Shown: piece by piece, positions 7,796 through 14,201 of the stretch
Layout: every line of letters starts with the position of its first letter
How positions within the stretch are numbered: the stretch's first letter is position 1
From: Pseudomonadota bacterium
GTDB taxonomy: Bacteria > Myxococcota_A > Bradymonadia > UBA4248
Length of the DNA stretch: 16,434 nucleotides
Direction: 5' to 3'
NCBI GenBank assembly: GCA_009786045.1
Contig: WQTY01000007.1
Span: forward strand, 1 to 16,434
Notes under the pieces: generated by a model
What the model saw: the letters and a program-made list of their open reading frames with translations, nothing else
Told to the model about the DNA's origin: nothing
Databases searched by the model: none
Made by a program: the position numbers and the translations under genes

Positions 7796-9055
7796 ATGGC
7801 TCAGTTAAAACTCATCAAACCCAATACTAAGATTCCATTCATCAAGCATCACAAGCCATTCACATTCGCGATTCTGGCGCTGGCAATCCTGGGCGTCCTT
7901 ATCAGCTTTGTGATCACGCCAAACTGGGGCACAAGCTTCCGGGGGGGGACAGCCATCACGATGAGCTTCCTGGCACCCGTTTCGCCCGAAGAAGTGCGAA
8001 CCCTTTTCGAACAGGATCCGCGTTTCGAAAGTATCTCGGTTCAGCGCATCGGCAAAGAAGAAGAGAATCGCTATATCGTGCGTACACGAACCACGACGAC
8101 GCTGAATTGTGCCCAACTCGCAGCAGTTCAAAACGCACTGCCAGGTCAGATTCAGAAACTGACCTCACAGACAGTATCGATCCCCGGTTGGCCAACATGC
8201 AACCCCGACATCGAAGATGGCATTCGCGGCGATTTCTTTATCACGCTCGCTCTGTCAGAGGAAGCAGCAGCAGGCGGCACGGCTGCCCCCGTCGAAATTG
8301 CCACCCTCGAAACTTCGCTCAGAGCAGCAGGATTAGACGCCCATGTTGCCTATGACGAAACGACGAAGCGCTACCTCGTTAAGCCTGTGGGGCTCCAGGC
8401 CGTGGTCATTGAGATGCTCAATACGACTTTTGGTCAGCGATTCAATGAAAACAAAGGCCTCGACGAAATCGTCACCGTCGGTGCTGATGTCGGCGACAAA
8501 TTTCGAAACGATGCCATCCTGAGCGTCTTTCTCGCCCTTGGCATGATGCTCCTCTACATCGCCATTCGCTTTGATACCCGCTATGCACCGGCCGCCGTTA
8601 TCTCATTCACGGCCACAGCGCTGATATCATTTGGCATTCTGGTCGTATTCCAAATGGAAATCACACTCGAAACCGTCGCCGCCATACTTTCAGTCGTGGG
8701 CTACAGTACCAACGATACCATCGTTAACTTCGATCGCATTCGCGAGAATCTGGCATCCAGTGACAAGGACACCACCCTGGCACAGGTCGTCAACCGCTCC
8801 ATCAATGAATGTCTGAGCCGAACCATTATCACGAGCCTGACAACCATGATGGCCATCGCCCCCATGGCGATCCTCGCCACAGGCGCGACGCGCGACTTCG
8901 CCATCATCATGTGCATTGGCGTCGTTTGGGCCAGCATCAACTCTATCTTCATCAGCTGCCCCCTGCTTCTGTATCTCGATGAATGGTTCAAGCGCTACCA
9001 GAGCCGTGCCGAAGCACGCAAGACCATTGAACACGATCTGACGACAGGTCAATGA
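7796..9055 (+). CDS. secF: Protein-export membrane protein SecF, with enlarged periplasmic domain
   Basis: Partner of SecD in the proton-driven export motor of the inner membrane. It has 419 aa against about 300-325 in typical SecF. The first span is at 22-40, followed by SFRGGTAI (47-54), which replaces the usual DFTGG signature. The periplasmic part extends to about 235 and holds two cysteines (Cys105, Cys135) that could form a disulfide. The membrane half starts at VGADVGDKFRNDAI and contains VGYSTNDTIVNFDRIREN (from Val301), with conserved Asn306 and Asp307, the SecF hallmark. Final spans end at LLLYLDEWF, with a charged tail. ATG at 7796 has AGGA ten bases upstream. The gene order yajC-secD-secF supports the call. 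The extra length is real in sequence, since the frame is continuous, but its function is unknown. Confidence 0.95.
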   Translation: MAQLKLIKPNTKIPFIKHHKPFTFAILALAILGVLISFVITPNWGTSFRGGTAITMSFLAPVSPEEVRTLFEQDPRFESISVQRIGKEEENRYIVRTRTTTTLNCAQLAAVQNALPGQIQKLTSQTVSIPGWPTCNPDIEDGIRGDFFITLALSEEAAAGGTAAPVEIATLETSLRAAGLDAHVAYDETTKRYLVKPVGLQAVVIEMLNTTFGQRFNENKGLDEIVTVGADVGDKFRNDAILSVFLALGMMLLYIAIRFDTRYAPAAVISFTATALISFGILVVFQMEITLETVAAILSVVGYSTNDTIVNFDRIRENLASSDKDTTLAQVVNRSINECLSRTIITSLTTMMAIAPMAILATGATRDFAIIMCIGVVWASINSIFISCPLLLYLDEWFKRYQSRAEARKTIEHDLTTGQ

Positions 9056-9068
9056 CCATCCAACTCCA

Positions 9069-9121
9069 GTGTCACCGCGTGCGGCAGTCTCTTCATCGGA
9101 CAATCGCACGTCGGTGGACAC
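9069..9121 (+). repeat. Imperfect 15-bp hairpin between secF and recJ
   Basis: GTGTCACCGCGTGCG (9069-9083) pairs with CGCACGTCGGTGGACAC (9105-9121). All 15 left-arm bases are paired and two single bases bulge in the right arm; the loop is 21 bases. No T-run follows, so it is unlikely to be an intrinsic terminator. It sits just after the end of the sec operon and 21 bases before recJ. Confidence 0.65.
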
Positions 9122-9142
9122 ATTCTCAGGTAACAATGGCGC

Positions 9143-10891
9143 ATGACAAAATCTGATGCGAAATACTGGAATCTTCGCGCTCTGGACAGTGAAGCAGTCG
9201 ATTCCCTGGCAGTGGATCTCAACGAAACCCAGCTCCTGACAAGTGTATTGTATAATCGTGGCATCCGAACACCCAAAGATGCGGAAGCCTTCCTCCACCC
9301 CAGCATGCAGAATATCGCCGATTCCTTTCTGATGCTGAACATGTCCGCAGTGGTTGACAGCATCCTGGAAAGCCTGCTCGCCAACGAGACCATCCTGGTC
9401 TTTGGTGACAACGATGTCGACGGTGTCACCTCAACGACACTCGTCTACCAGTTCCTTACCCACCTCGGCGCCAACGCCCACTACTTCCTGCCACGGCGCA
9501 AGGAAGATGGTCACGGCTTCAATGACGACACCATCACAGCAGCCCTGAATTCATGCCAGCCAAATCTGGTTATCACTGTCGACTGCGGAACAAGCGGTGT
9601 GTCAGAGATCGCAGCGCTTCGCGCACAGGGTATCAAGGTCATCGTCGTCGATCACCACGCACCGCCTGAGGTCATGCCGGATACGCTCATCCTCAATCCA
9701 AAACAGCCGGGCGAAACCTTTCCCTATGACAACCTGGCAGCCGTCGGCGTTGCCTTTCACCTGGTCGCCGCCCTGGTTCAGACCTGCCGCGAGCGAAATC
9801 TTTGGCTGCACTTTGGCGTGAATGAACCCGATCTGCAGGACATGCTCGATTTGGTGTGCCTGGGCACCATCGCCGATGTGGTTCCCCTGCTGGGCGAAAA
9901 CCGAACGTTCGTCTCCCTGGGCCTTGATGTCATACGAAAACGCAAGCGCAGCGGCATCGCAGCACTGCTCAGCGACGTAGGCGCCGATGACAAGTACATC
10001 ACAGAGCGGACGATCTGCTATCGCCTCGTCCCCCGCATCAATGCCGCCGGCCGCGTCGGAGACCCCAACGAGTGCGTGGCACTGCTCACCGCCTACCGCT
10101 ATACGACAGCCCAGGCCATCGCACGAAGCCTCGAAAATTATAACCACCAGCGACAGAATGCCGAAGCATCTATGATCAACGAGGCCATCGCCATCGCACA
10201 GCAACAGGTGCTCGAAGGTCGCCGCGTGCTCGTCGTCGCCCGTGAAAACTGGCACCAGGGCATTCTGGGTATCATCTCAAGCCGAATTCTGGACAAATTC
10301 TATAAACCCACCGTCGTCATCGCCATCAACGATGGCCGCGGCCGCGGATCCGCAAGAAGCCCGGAAGGATTCAGTATCCTCAACGCCTTTGCCAAGTGCA
10401 AAGAACTCATTGATGATTTTGGCGGCCACCACAGCGCCGCAGGCCTCAGCCTCCTCGCCGAAAATGTCGAAGCGTTCTCCAACAAAATCGAGCGCGTTGC
10501 AGGCGAACTCCTCGCCGGCGGATCCACCCCCATACGAAGCCTCGACATTGATGCCGAAGCAAACATCGCAGAGTTGCTCAGCCTCTGGCAAAATCAATAC
10601 CTCGAATGGTTAGGCCCCTTCGGAACCGCCAACAAAGAACCGACATTTATCATCAAAGCCGTCCGCGTGATGCTCATCAAACGGCTCAATCACGCCTACG
10701 CCAGAGCCAAGGTCAGGCAAGACACAGCAACCCTGGCCCTGCACGTTCCCTCGGCATTGACCAGCGACATCAAGCAGGGTGACCTGCTGGATGTCGTCGT
10801 CACACCAAAATACGCCCCACACCGCGATTTTCCAGAATTCATTCTTCTCGCCGCGCAGCCCGCTTCCACAACCTCCGACACCAGCACCTGA
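9143..10891 (+). CDS. recJ: Single-stranded-DNA-specific exonuclease RecJ
   Basis: Predicted 5'-3' single-strand DNA exonuclease of recombination and mismatch repair. It has 582 aa, the usual length. The N-terminal segment ending in VLYNRGIRTPKDAEAFLHP is typical of RecJ. DHH-family metal motifs are DNDVDGVTSTT (89-99; Asn90 where Tyr is common), VDCGTSG (Asp147) and VVDHHAP (Asp170, His171, His172). NAAGRVGDPNE follows in the mid-region. The DHHA1 domain has the diagnostic FGGHHSAAGLSL, and a C-terminal OB-fold part ends the protein. ATG at 9143 is the natural family start. The nearest purine-rich site (AGGT at 9128-9131) is 11 bases away and better spaced for an out-of-frame ATG at 9136 that opens only six codons. 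It is downstream of secF, perhaps by readthrough. Confidence 0.96.
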   Translation: MTKSDAKYWNLRALDSEAVDSLAVDLNETQLLTSVLYNRGIRTPKDAEAFLHPSMQNIADSFLMLNMSAVVDSILESLLANETILVFGDNDVDGVTSTTLVYQFLTHLGANAHYFLPRRKEDGHGFNDDTITAALNSCQPNLVITVDCGTSGVSEIAALRAQGIKVIVVDHHAPPEVMPDTLILNPKQPGETFPYDNLAAVGVAFHLVAALVQTCRERNLWLHFGVNEPDLQDMLDLVCLGTIADVVPLLGENRTFVSLGLDVIRKRKRSGIAALLSDVGADDKYITERTICYRLVPRINAAGRVGDPNECVALLTAYRYTTAQAIARSLENYNHQRQNAEASMINEAIAIAQQQVLEGRRVLVVARENWHQGILGIISSRILDKFYKPTVVIAINDGRGRGSARSPEGFSILNAFAKCKELIDDFGGHHSAAGLSLLAENVEAFSNKIERVAGELLAGGSTPIRSLDIDAEANIAELLSLWQNQYLEWLGPFGTANKEPTFIIKAVRVMLIKRLNHAYARAKVRQDTATLALHVPSALTSDIKQGDLLDVVVTPKYAPHRDFPEFILLAAQPASTTSDTST

Positions 10892-10938
10892 CTTCATCCG
10901 ACGCCTCCGTTACCATTGCCGCTGCCAAAAGAAATCGC

Positions 10939-11259
10939 ATGAGAAAACGTCGCCAGTACGCTTCATTGCGCTCCCAATCCAGATTGAGACTGCCAACCAT
11001 CGTGATCATGACGCTCATTTTGCTTGGCATCCTCTTTTTTCGCAACGAAGTAAGCCAATGGATCGCCCAGGCCTTTGCCCCACAAACGCCCAGGATTGAC
11101 GCCCATGCTGCTCCCACTTCCCCCGCTCCCACCACACACGACAGCCATGCCCCCCTCCCACCGCCAGCCCCTGCCCTGACCGGAACCGTTCTTTACCAGG
11201 CAAATAAAAACGCATCTCAACGAATCCTTCTCCTGCTCAGCCAAGGACGACAGCCATGA
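10939..11259 (+). CDS. Small single-span membrane protein with Pro/Ala-rich tail, coupled to trmB
   Basis: Unrecognised 106-aa protein. A strongly basic N-terminus (MRKRRQYASLRSQSRLR) precedes one hydrophobic span at about 20-34. A short amphipathic stretch follows, then a Pro/Ala/Thr/Ser/His-rich segment (about 48-80), and a C-terminal end LYQANKNASQRILLLLSQGRQP with a leucine-rich helix. By the positive-inside rule the N-terminus is cytoplasmic and the tail periplasmic. Its TGA stop overlaps the trmB ATG as ATGA (11256-11259), which is good evidence that it is translated and coupled to trmB. The ribosome binding site is weak (AAAGAAAT at 10927-10934). The general layout of a bitopic protein with a disordered periplasmic tail resembles small envelope or division factors, but no family is recognised and none is claimed. 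Confidence 0.6.
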   Translation: MRKRRQYASLRSQSRLRLPTIVIMTLILLGILFFRNEVSQWIAQAFAPQTPRIDAHAAPTSPAPTTHDSHAPLPPPAPALTGTVLYQANKNASQRILLLLSQGRQP

Positions 11260-11912
11260 CACCAATGAATCCAAATTGGCAAACTTACAAAACTGCCGAA
11301 TTCGCCAACGACATCCCCGACGATGTCTTCCAATACCGCTCCGACGAAATCGACACCATCCTTGCCTGGCGCGACGCCAACCCCATCGACTACCCCATCG
11401 AAGTCGAAATCGGCTCAAACCGCGGACGATTCATCCTCGGTTTGGCACGCGCAAGACGCGATACCCACTTCCTGGGCATCGAACTCAAATCCTCACTATG
11501 CCGGCTCTCAGCCAACAAACTCGCACGCGAAGGCCTCACAAACGGAAAAATTCTAAACGCCGACGCCCGCCTGGCCATCCCCATCCTCTTCCAGCCCAAC
11601 AGCCTCGGCGCCATCTACGTCCTCTTCCCCGATCCATGGTGGAAAAAACGACACGCCAGACGCCGCCTCCTCGACGACACCTTCTTCCAGCTCGCCCACA
11701 AATTCCTCCGCCCAAACGGCACCTTCGTCCTCAAAACCGACGTCCGCGACTATTTCGAAGCCGTTCGCAACCACCTCGCTGATTCCCCCCTGTTCAACCT
11801 CATCGACAATGCCGACATCCCACACCACGAGTCATGGGAACTCACCACGCGCGAGCGACACTGCGTGGCCGACAACACGCCTTACGACATGCTGGCCGCA
11901 CAAAAAATCTAA
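11256..11912 (+). CDS. trmB: tRNA (guanine-N7)-methyltransferase TrmB
   Basis: Predicted SAM-dependent enzyme making m7G at position 46 of the tRNA variable loop. It has 218 aa, normal for the family. The SAM motif is VEIGSNRGRF (50-59), where EIGxGxG is common and Ser54-Asn55 are variants. GIEL (74-77) and NADAR (101-105) bind cofactor. FPDPWWKKRHARRRLL (124-139) is the family signature, with Trp replacing the usual Pro at the sixth position. LKTD and the late TTRER segment complete the active site. AAGGA at 11243-11247 lies eight bases before the ATG, and the start overlaps the stop of the small membrane protein gene. The plus strand is strongly C-rich and G-poor here, which opens long spurious frames. 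Transcription probably ends at the terminator around 12018-12067. Confidence 0.95.
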   Translation: MTPMNPNWQTYKTAEFANDIPDDVFQYRSDEIDTILAWRDANPIDYPIEVEIGSNRGRFILGLARARRDTHFLGIELKSSLCRLSANKLAREGLTNGKILNADARLAIPILFQPNSLGAIYVLFPDPWWKKRHARRRLLDDTFFQLAHKFLRPNGTFVLKTDVRDYFEAVRNHLADSPLFNLIDNADIPHHESWELTTRERHCVADNTPYDMLAAQKI

Positions 11913-11929
11913 AGGGGGCGTGGCCCCCT
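11913..11929 (+). repeat. Perfect 7-bp GC hairpin immediately after the trmB stop
   Basis: AGGGGGC (11913-11919) and GCCCCCT (11923-11929) are separated by GTG. It starts the base after the trmB stop codon and has no T-run, so it is not by itself a terminator. It is the first of five hairpins in the 327-base gap between trmB and the acetyltransferase gene. Confidence 0.6.
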
Positions 11930-11936
11930 GCGCCGC

Positions 11937-12001
11937 TATCGGCACGTAGGGGCGAATAATCATTCGCCCAGGCGAACGCAGTTCGCCCCTACGTGCCGAT
12001 A
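11937..12001. repeat. Perfect 20-bp inverted repeat with inner hairpin (REP/MITE-like intergenic repeat)
   Basis: The left arm (11937-11956, starting TATCGGCACG) and the right arm (11982-12001, ending CGTGCCGATA) are exact inverse complements over 20 bases. The 25-base middle holds a second hairpin, TTCGCC (11963-11968) with GGCGAA (11971-11976), so the motif GGCGAA/TTCGCC occurs four times in alternating orientation. The GTAGGGGCGAA...TTCGCCCCTAC form is typical of dispersed noncoding palindromic repeats. No coding potential is seen. Confidence 0.8.
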
Positions 12002-12054
12002 CGCGTCTACCCCCAAGAGCGGGGCCTCAATCGCCGGCCCCGCAACGCCCCGCT
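11997..12054 (+). repeat. 57-bp dispersed repeat, copy 1
   Basis: This stretch is the reverse complement of 16343-16399 apart from one inserted base (about 12014-12017, CCAAGAG versus CCAAAG). Its 5' end overlaps the right arm of the 20-bp inverted repeat. Internally it carries GCGGGGCC (12019-12026) with GGCCCCGC (12036-12043), and an alternative outer pairing of AGCGGGGC (12018-12025) with GCCCCGCT (12047-12054). Homology stops exactly where the T-run of the terminator begins. Confidence 0.85.
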
Positions 12055-12067
12055 TTTTTGTTTTTTT
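12018..12067 (+). terminator. Intrinsic terminator downstream of trmB
   Basis: AGCGGGGC (12018-12025) pairs with GCCCCGCT (12047-12054), with a nested GC-rich hairpin, and is followed directly by T6-G-T7 (12054-12067). The GC stem plus a long T-tract on the plus strand fits Rho-independent termination of the recJ-trmB transcript. The hairpin is supplied by the dispersed 57-bp repeat. Confidence 0.75.
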
Positions 12068-12114
12068 GTGGGGGAGCATTGCTCCCCCACACCCCCTGCA
12101 ATGCTGCGCATTGC
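12068..12114. repeat. Two adjacent hairpins (GTGGGGGAGC and GCAATGC stems)
   Basis: GTGGGGGAGC (12068-12077) and GCTCCCCCAC (12081-12090) form a perfect 10-bp stem around ATT. GCAATGC (12098-12104) and GCATTGC (12108-12114) form a 7-bp stem around TGC. The part from 12084, CCCCACACCCCC followed by AATGC...GCATT, recurs in the same orientation at 14043-14074. The remaining gap to 12239 holds no gene or signal that I can support. Confidence 0.65.
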
Positions 12115-12239
12115 TTGTGGGTGAAGAGTAAAATGTTATTGTTTCTGGCAACATACCCTCGCCCTGCATACATTCGAATGCGCAACCATTTGGCTGATAA
12201 ATGGAAAAATAATTTTCACAAAGTCTGCTTCTATGGCTA

Positions 12240-12812
12240 TCAGACCGGCTCACCGGCACCATCCAAAGCCTCGGCAATGTTGAGCTTAAAGGTGATCGCT
12301 GTCACCGGGCGTCCCATGGCATCGAGCTTCTCCCATTGATTGCCGCGTGCATAGCGGCATTTCAGAAGACATCGCAGCGCCGGCACATTGTTGTCCGTCA
12401 GCGACACCGATATCCAGGTCACTGCCGGGTGAACCTCGCGCAAAAACTTTGGCAGCGTTTGTGTCAGGAAATGCGAACCGACACCCCTGCGATGGTATCC
12501 CTCATGCACCATGAACAGTGCCACACTTGCGGTTTTATGGTTTGGGAACCCCACAAAAGTATCGCACAGCGCCACAGGCTTTGGCGACAGCGTCGGCGCT
12601 TCAATGAGATGGAACCGGCGAAATACGCGTGATCCCTGAACCTGCGGCACCTCCACGTCGAGCGTACGCTCCGCAAGCCCTTCGGGCGAACGAAAAACGA
12701 CGTTTTGGTGGTAGTGGCTATTGTGCACCAAAATGTCGCGCACACTCGCAAGATCAGTCGGCAAAACGGTGCGGCAACGCAGGCGGCCGTCGCTAAAATC
12801 GTTCGAAATCAT
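12240..12812 (-). CDS. GNAT-family N-acetyltransferase
   Basis: Predicted cytoplasmic acetyl-CoA-dependent transferase of unknown substrate and the only convincing minus-strand gene in the window. It has 190 aa. The acetyl-CoA loop is in VALFMVHEGYHRRGVGSHFL (motif A, about 97-116), whose HRRGVGS fits the Q/RxxGxG/A consensus. A preceding strand (PVALCDTFVGFP) and a later WISVSLTDNNVPALRCLLKCRYARG, with the Asn-x-x-Ala-x-x-x-x-x-x-x-Gly-like pattern of motif B, support a complete GNAT fold. The start is backed by AAAGGGAG six bases upstream on the minus strand. It is divergent from the outer-membrane protein gene, with 223 bases between them. It lies inside the segment bracketed by the 57-bp repeats. 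The role could be small-molecule or protein acetylation; sequence does not decide. Confidence 0.85.
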   Translation of the reverse strand: MISNDFSDGRLRCRTVLPTDLASVRDILVHNSHYHQNVVFRSPEGLAERTLDVEVPQVQGSRVFRRFHLIEAPTLSPKPVALCDTFVGFPNHKTASVALFMVHEGYHRRGVGSHFLTQTLPKFLREVHPAVTWISVSLTDNNVPALRCLLKCRYARGNQWEKLDAMGRPVTAITFKLNIAEALDGAGEPV

Positions 12813-12831
12813 AAAAAACTCCCTTTAGATG

Positions 12832-12859
12832 AAGACAATGCCAAAAACTTTGCTAGAGT
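12832..12859 (+). promoter_or_regulatory. Candidate extended -10 promoter upstream of the outer-membrane protein gene
   Basis: AAGACA (12832-12837) and TAGAGT (12854-12859) are 16 bases apart, with TG one base before the -10. A hairpin-prone leader follows: ACGTC (12872-12876) with GACGT (12884-12888), or alternatively CTTACG (12869-12874) with CGTAAG (12894-12899). A second, weaker candidate is TTGACG (12932-12937) with TAAACA (12955-12960). Neither is strong enough to be firm. Confidence 0.28.
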
Positions 12860-12984
12860 GCGCCAACTCTTACGTCTTCGAGCGACGTAGCACCGTAAGG
12901 CAAGATTGTCGAGTATTGATAGGGGCGAGACTTGACGATGATTGTTCTGGGTGCTAAACAGTCTCGTCTGGATTTGCATAGGGC

Positions 12985-13000
12985 TGAGCTCATGAGCTCA
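12985..13000. promoter_or_regulatory. Perfect 16-bp palindrome, operator-like
   Basis: TGAGCTCATGAGCTCA is its own reverse complement and contains the direct repeat TGAGCTCA twice. GGGC precedes it and GCCC follows two bases later, extending the symmetry. It lies 35 bases upstream of the outer-membrane protein start and downstream of both candidate promoters, a position suited to a repressor site or an mRNA leader hairpin. Confidence 0.4.
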
Positions 13001-13035
13001 AGGCCCATCGTTAAACAAATGGGTAGGATGACACT

Positions 13036-13908
13036 ATGAAACAGAAGATGAGAATCTTTCAGAAATGGACGCTGGCTTCGATTTTGCTGACGGCGCTCCT
13101 CTTGCTCACAACAGGTACTGCACAGGCCGGAAACAATGACTTCCGACTTGAGCGCCTGTGTAATTATGAATCGGGGTGCTCTGGTGCCGAAGCCATTGCC
13201 GATTTCAAGTCGCTCTCAAGGGCATATGGCTCGTTGTTGGCGCCGATGCATTTCCAGCCCGCATCGACATTAGGGCAAGCGGGATTTGAGATTGCTGCCG
13301 AGGCAAAACTGGCTTTTGCTTTGGGCGATGACACTTTTTGGCGAGCCATCAACAAGAATACCGATGCCACGCCAGATGCCGATGGAAAATATAGCTCTCC
13401 TGACATGTTCTCCACGATTCAGCTGCACATGAGGAAGGGTTTGCCCTTCAGCCTCGAAGTCGAGGGCGTGTTTAACTGGCTGGCACAGTCTGAGATGTTC
13501 TATGTTGGCGCAGGCCTCCGCTGGGCCATCACAGAAGGCTGGTGGTTCCTGCCTGACCTCAGCGTCCGTGGTCATGTCGGCACCATCGTAGGTGCGTCGC
13601 AGCTTAGCCTGATCAACATCAATGTCGATTTTGCCCTGTCTTACACCTGGGGCTTGGGCGGCATTGCGAGCATCACCCCCTATGCCGGCTACAGCCTGCT
13701 TAACATTCATACCTCCAGCCGTCCTCTGGTCATCCAGGGTCAGGCCAGTGATGAGCCGTTCGAGGCCGTCTTTGGCGGTCAATGGCAGCATTTGTCCCGC
13801 GCTTTCCTGGGCGTCCAGCTCCAGGGTGACTTCTTTGTGTTCGCCGTCGAAGGCGAGTACGGAACAAACGTCGCGAGCGTCGGCGCCAAGATTGGTGCGA
13901 CTTTCTAA
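13036..13908 (+). CDS. Exported outer-membrane beta-barrel-like protein
   Basis: Unrecognised 290-aa exported protein. ATG at 13036 has AGGA seven bases upstream. A classic signal peptide (basic MKQKMRIFQKW, hydrophobic core ASILLTALLLL, cleavage after AQA at about residue 31) leads into a mature part of about 259 aa. The mature part contains many alternating hydrophobic/polar strands with aromatic girdles (for example FYVGAGLRWAITEGWWFLPDLSVRGHVG and VDFALSYTWGLGGIASITPYAGYS), and the last residue is Phe (VGAKIGATF), the C-terminal signature used by the BAM machinery. Two cysteines lie close together after the signal (LCNYESGC, Cys42 and Cys49), perhaps forming a disulfide. A barrel of roughly 8-12 strands is plausible; a transported substrate cannot be named. 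A strong terminator follows, so the gene is probably monocistronic. Confidence 0.7.
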   Translation: MKQKMRIFQKWTLASILLTALLLLTTGTAQAGNNDFRLERLCNYESGCSGAEAIADFKSLSRAYGSLLAPMHFQPASTLGQAGFEIAAEAKLAFALGDDTFWRAINKNTDATPDADGKYSSPDMFSTIQLHMRKGLPFSLEVEGVFNWLAQSEMFYVGAGLRWAITEGWWFLPDLSVRGHVGTIVGASQLSLININVDFALSYTWGLGGIASITPYAGYSLLNIHTSSRPLVIQGQASDEPFEAVFGGQWQHLSRAFLGVQLQGDFFVFAVEGEYGTNVASVGAKIGATF

Positions 13909-13933
13909 GCAAAAGTGCTTCGAGATATGCTTT

Positions 13934-13959
13934 AGCCGCCCGCCTGGGCGGCTTTTTTT
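13934..13959 (+). terminator. Intrinsic terminator after the outer-membrane protein gene
   Basis: AGCCGCCC (13934-13941) and GGGCGGCT (13946-13953) form a perfect 8-bp stem with loop GCCT, followed by seven Ts (13953-13959). It is 26 bases after the stop codon and is a textbook Rho-independent terminator. Confidence 0.92.
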
Positions 13960-13991
13960 GTTTGGATTTTGGGGGTACATCTGCGCCCAGA

Positions 13992-14028
13992 GGGCAGACA
14001 CGCAGGTCTGCCCCTACACGGTTTTTTT
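13992..14028 (+). repeat. GGGCAGAC/GTCTGCCC hairpin repeat followed by a T-run
   Basis: GGGCAGAC (13992-13999) and GTCTGCCC (14006-14013) form a perfect 8-bp stem around ACGCAG. The following CCTAC echoes the GCCCCTAC of the repeat at 11985-11992. Seven Ts start at 14022, eight bases past the stem, which is too far for a standard terminator. It is likely another short dispersed palindromic repeat. Confidence 0.5.
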
Positions 14029-14042
14029 CGTGACGAAACGTT

Positions 14043-14074
14043 CCCCACACCCCCAATGCCGAAGCATTACTTCT
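14043..14074 (+). repeat. Second copy of the CCCCACACCCCC-AATGC-GCATT module
   Basis: CCCCACACCCCC is followed by AATGC (14055-14059) and GCATT (14064-14068), then ACTTCTG. The copy at about 12084-12118 reads the same with two extra bases and a different loop. Both copies are in gene-free gaps. The rest of the gap up to the metallopeptidase start shows a possible -10 GATAAT (14159-14164) but no matching -35. Confidence 0.5.
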
Positions 14075-14201
14075 GAGCAGGGTGGCGATGTGCAAGAATA
14101 GACATTTTTTTGATTTCCGTTTGTCATGAAAAGTTAGTTATGCGACGATGGAGTAGGAGATAATTGTTGTTCAATGGCAAGTAGCTTTGCGAGGTGCAGC
14201 G

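Noticed and set aside
9136..9156. Six-codon mini-ORF (MAHDKI) overlapping the recJ start
   Set aside because: Better spaced from AGGT than recJ itself, but too short and unsupported to call; noted only because it may affect recJ initiation.
9602..10255. 217-codon antisense frame inside recJ
   Set aside because: Shadow of a well-supported RecJ frame; no start signal or domain.
11276..11782. 168-codon plus-strand frame inside trmB
   Set aside because: The translation is low-complexity Arg/Pro-rich and overlaps the motif-complete TrmB frame; it results from C-rich third positions.
13270..14001. 243-codon antisense frame over the barrel-like gene
   Set aside because: It would run through a strong terminator and opposes a gene with signal peptide and C-terminal Phe; no motif seen.
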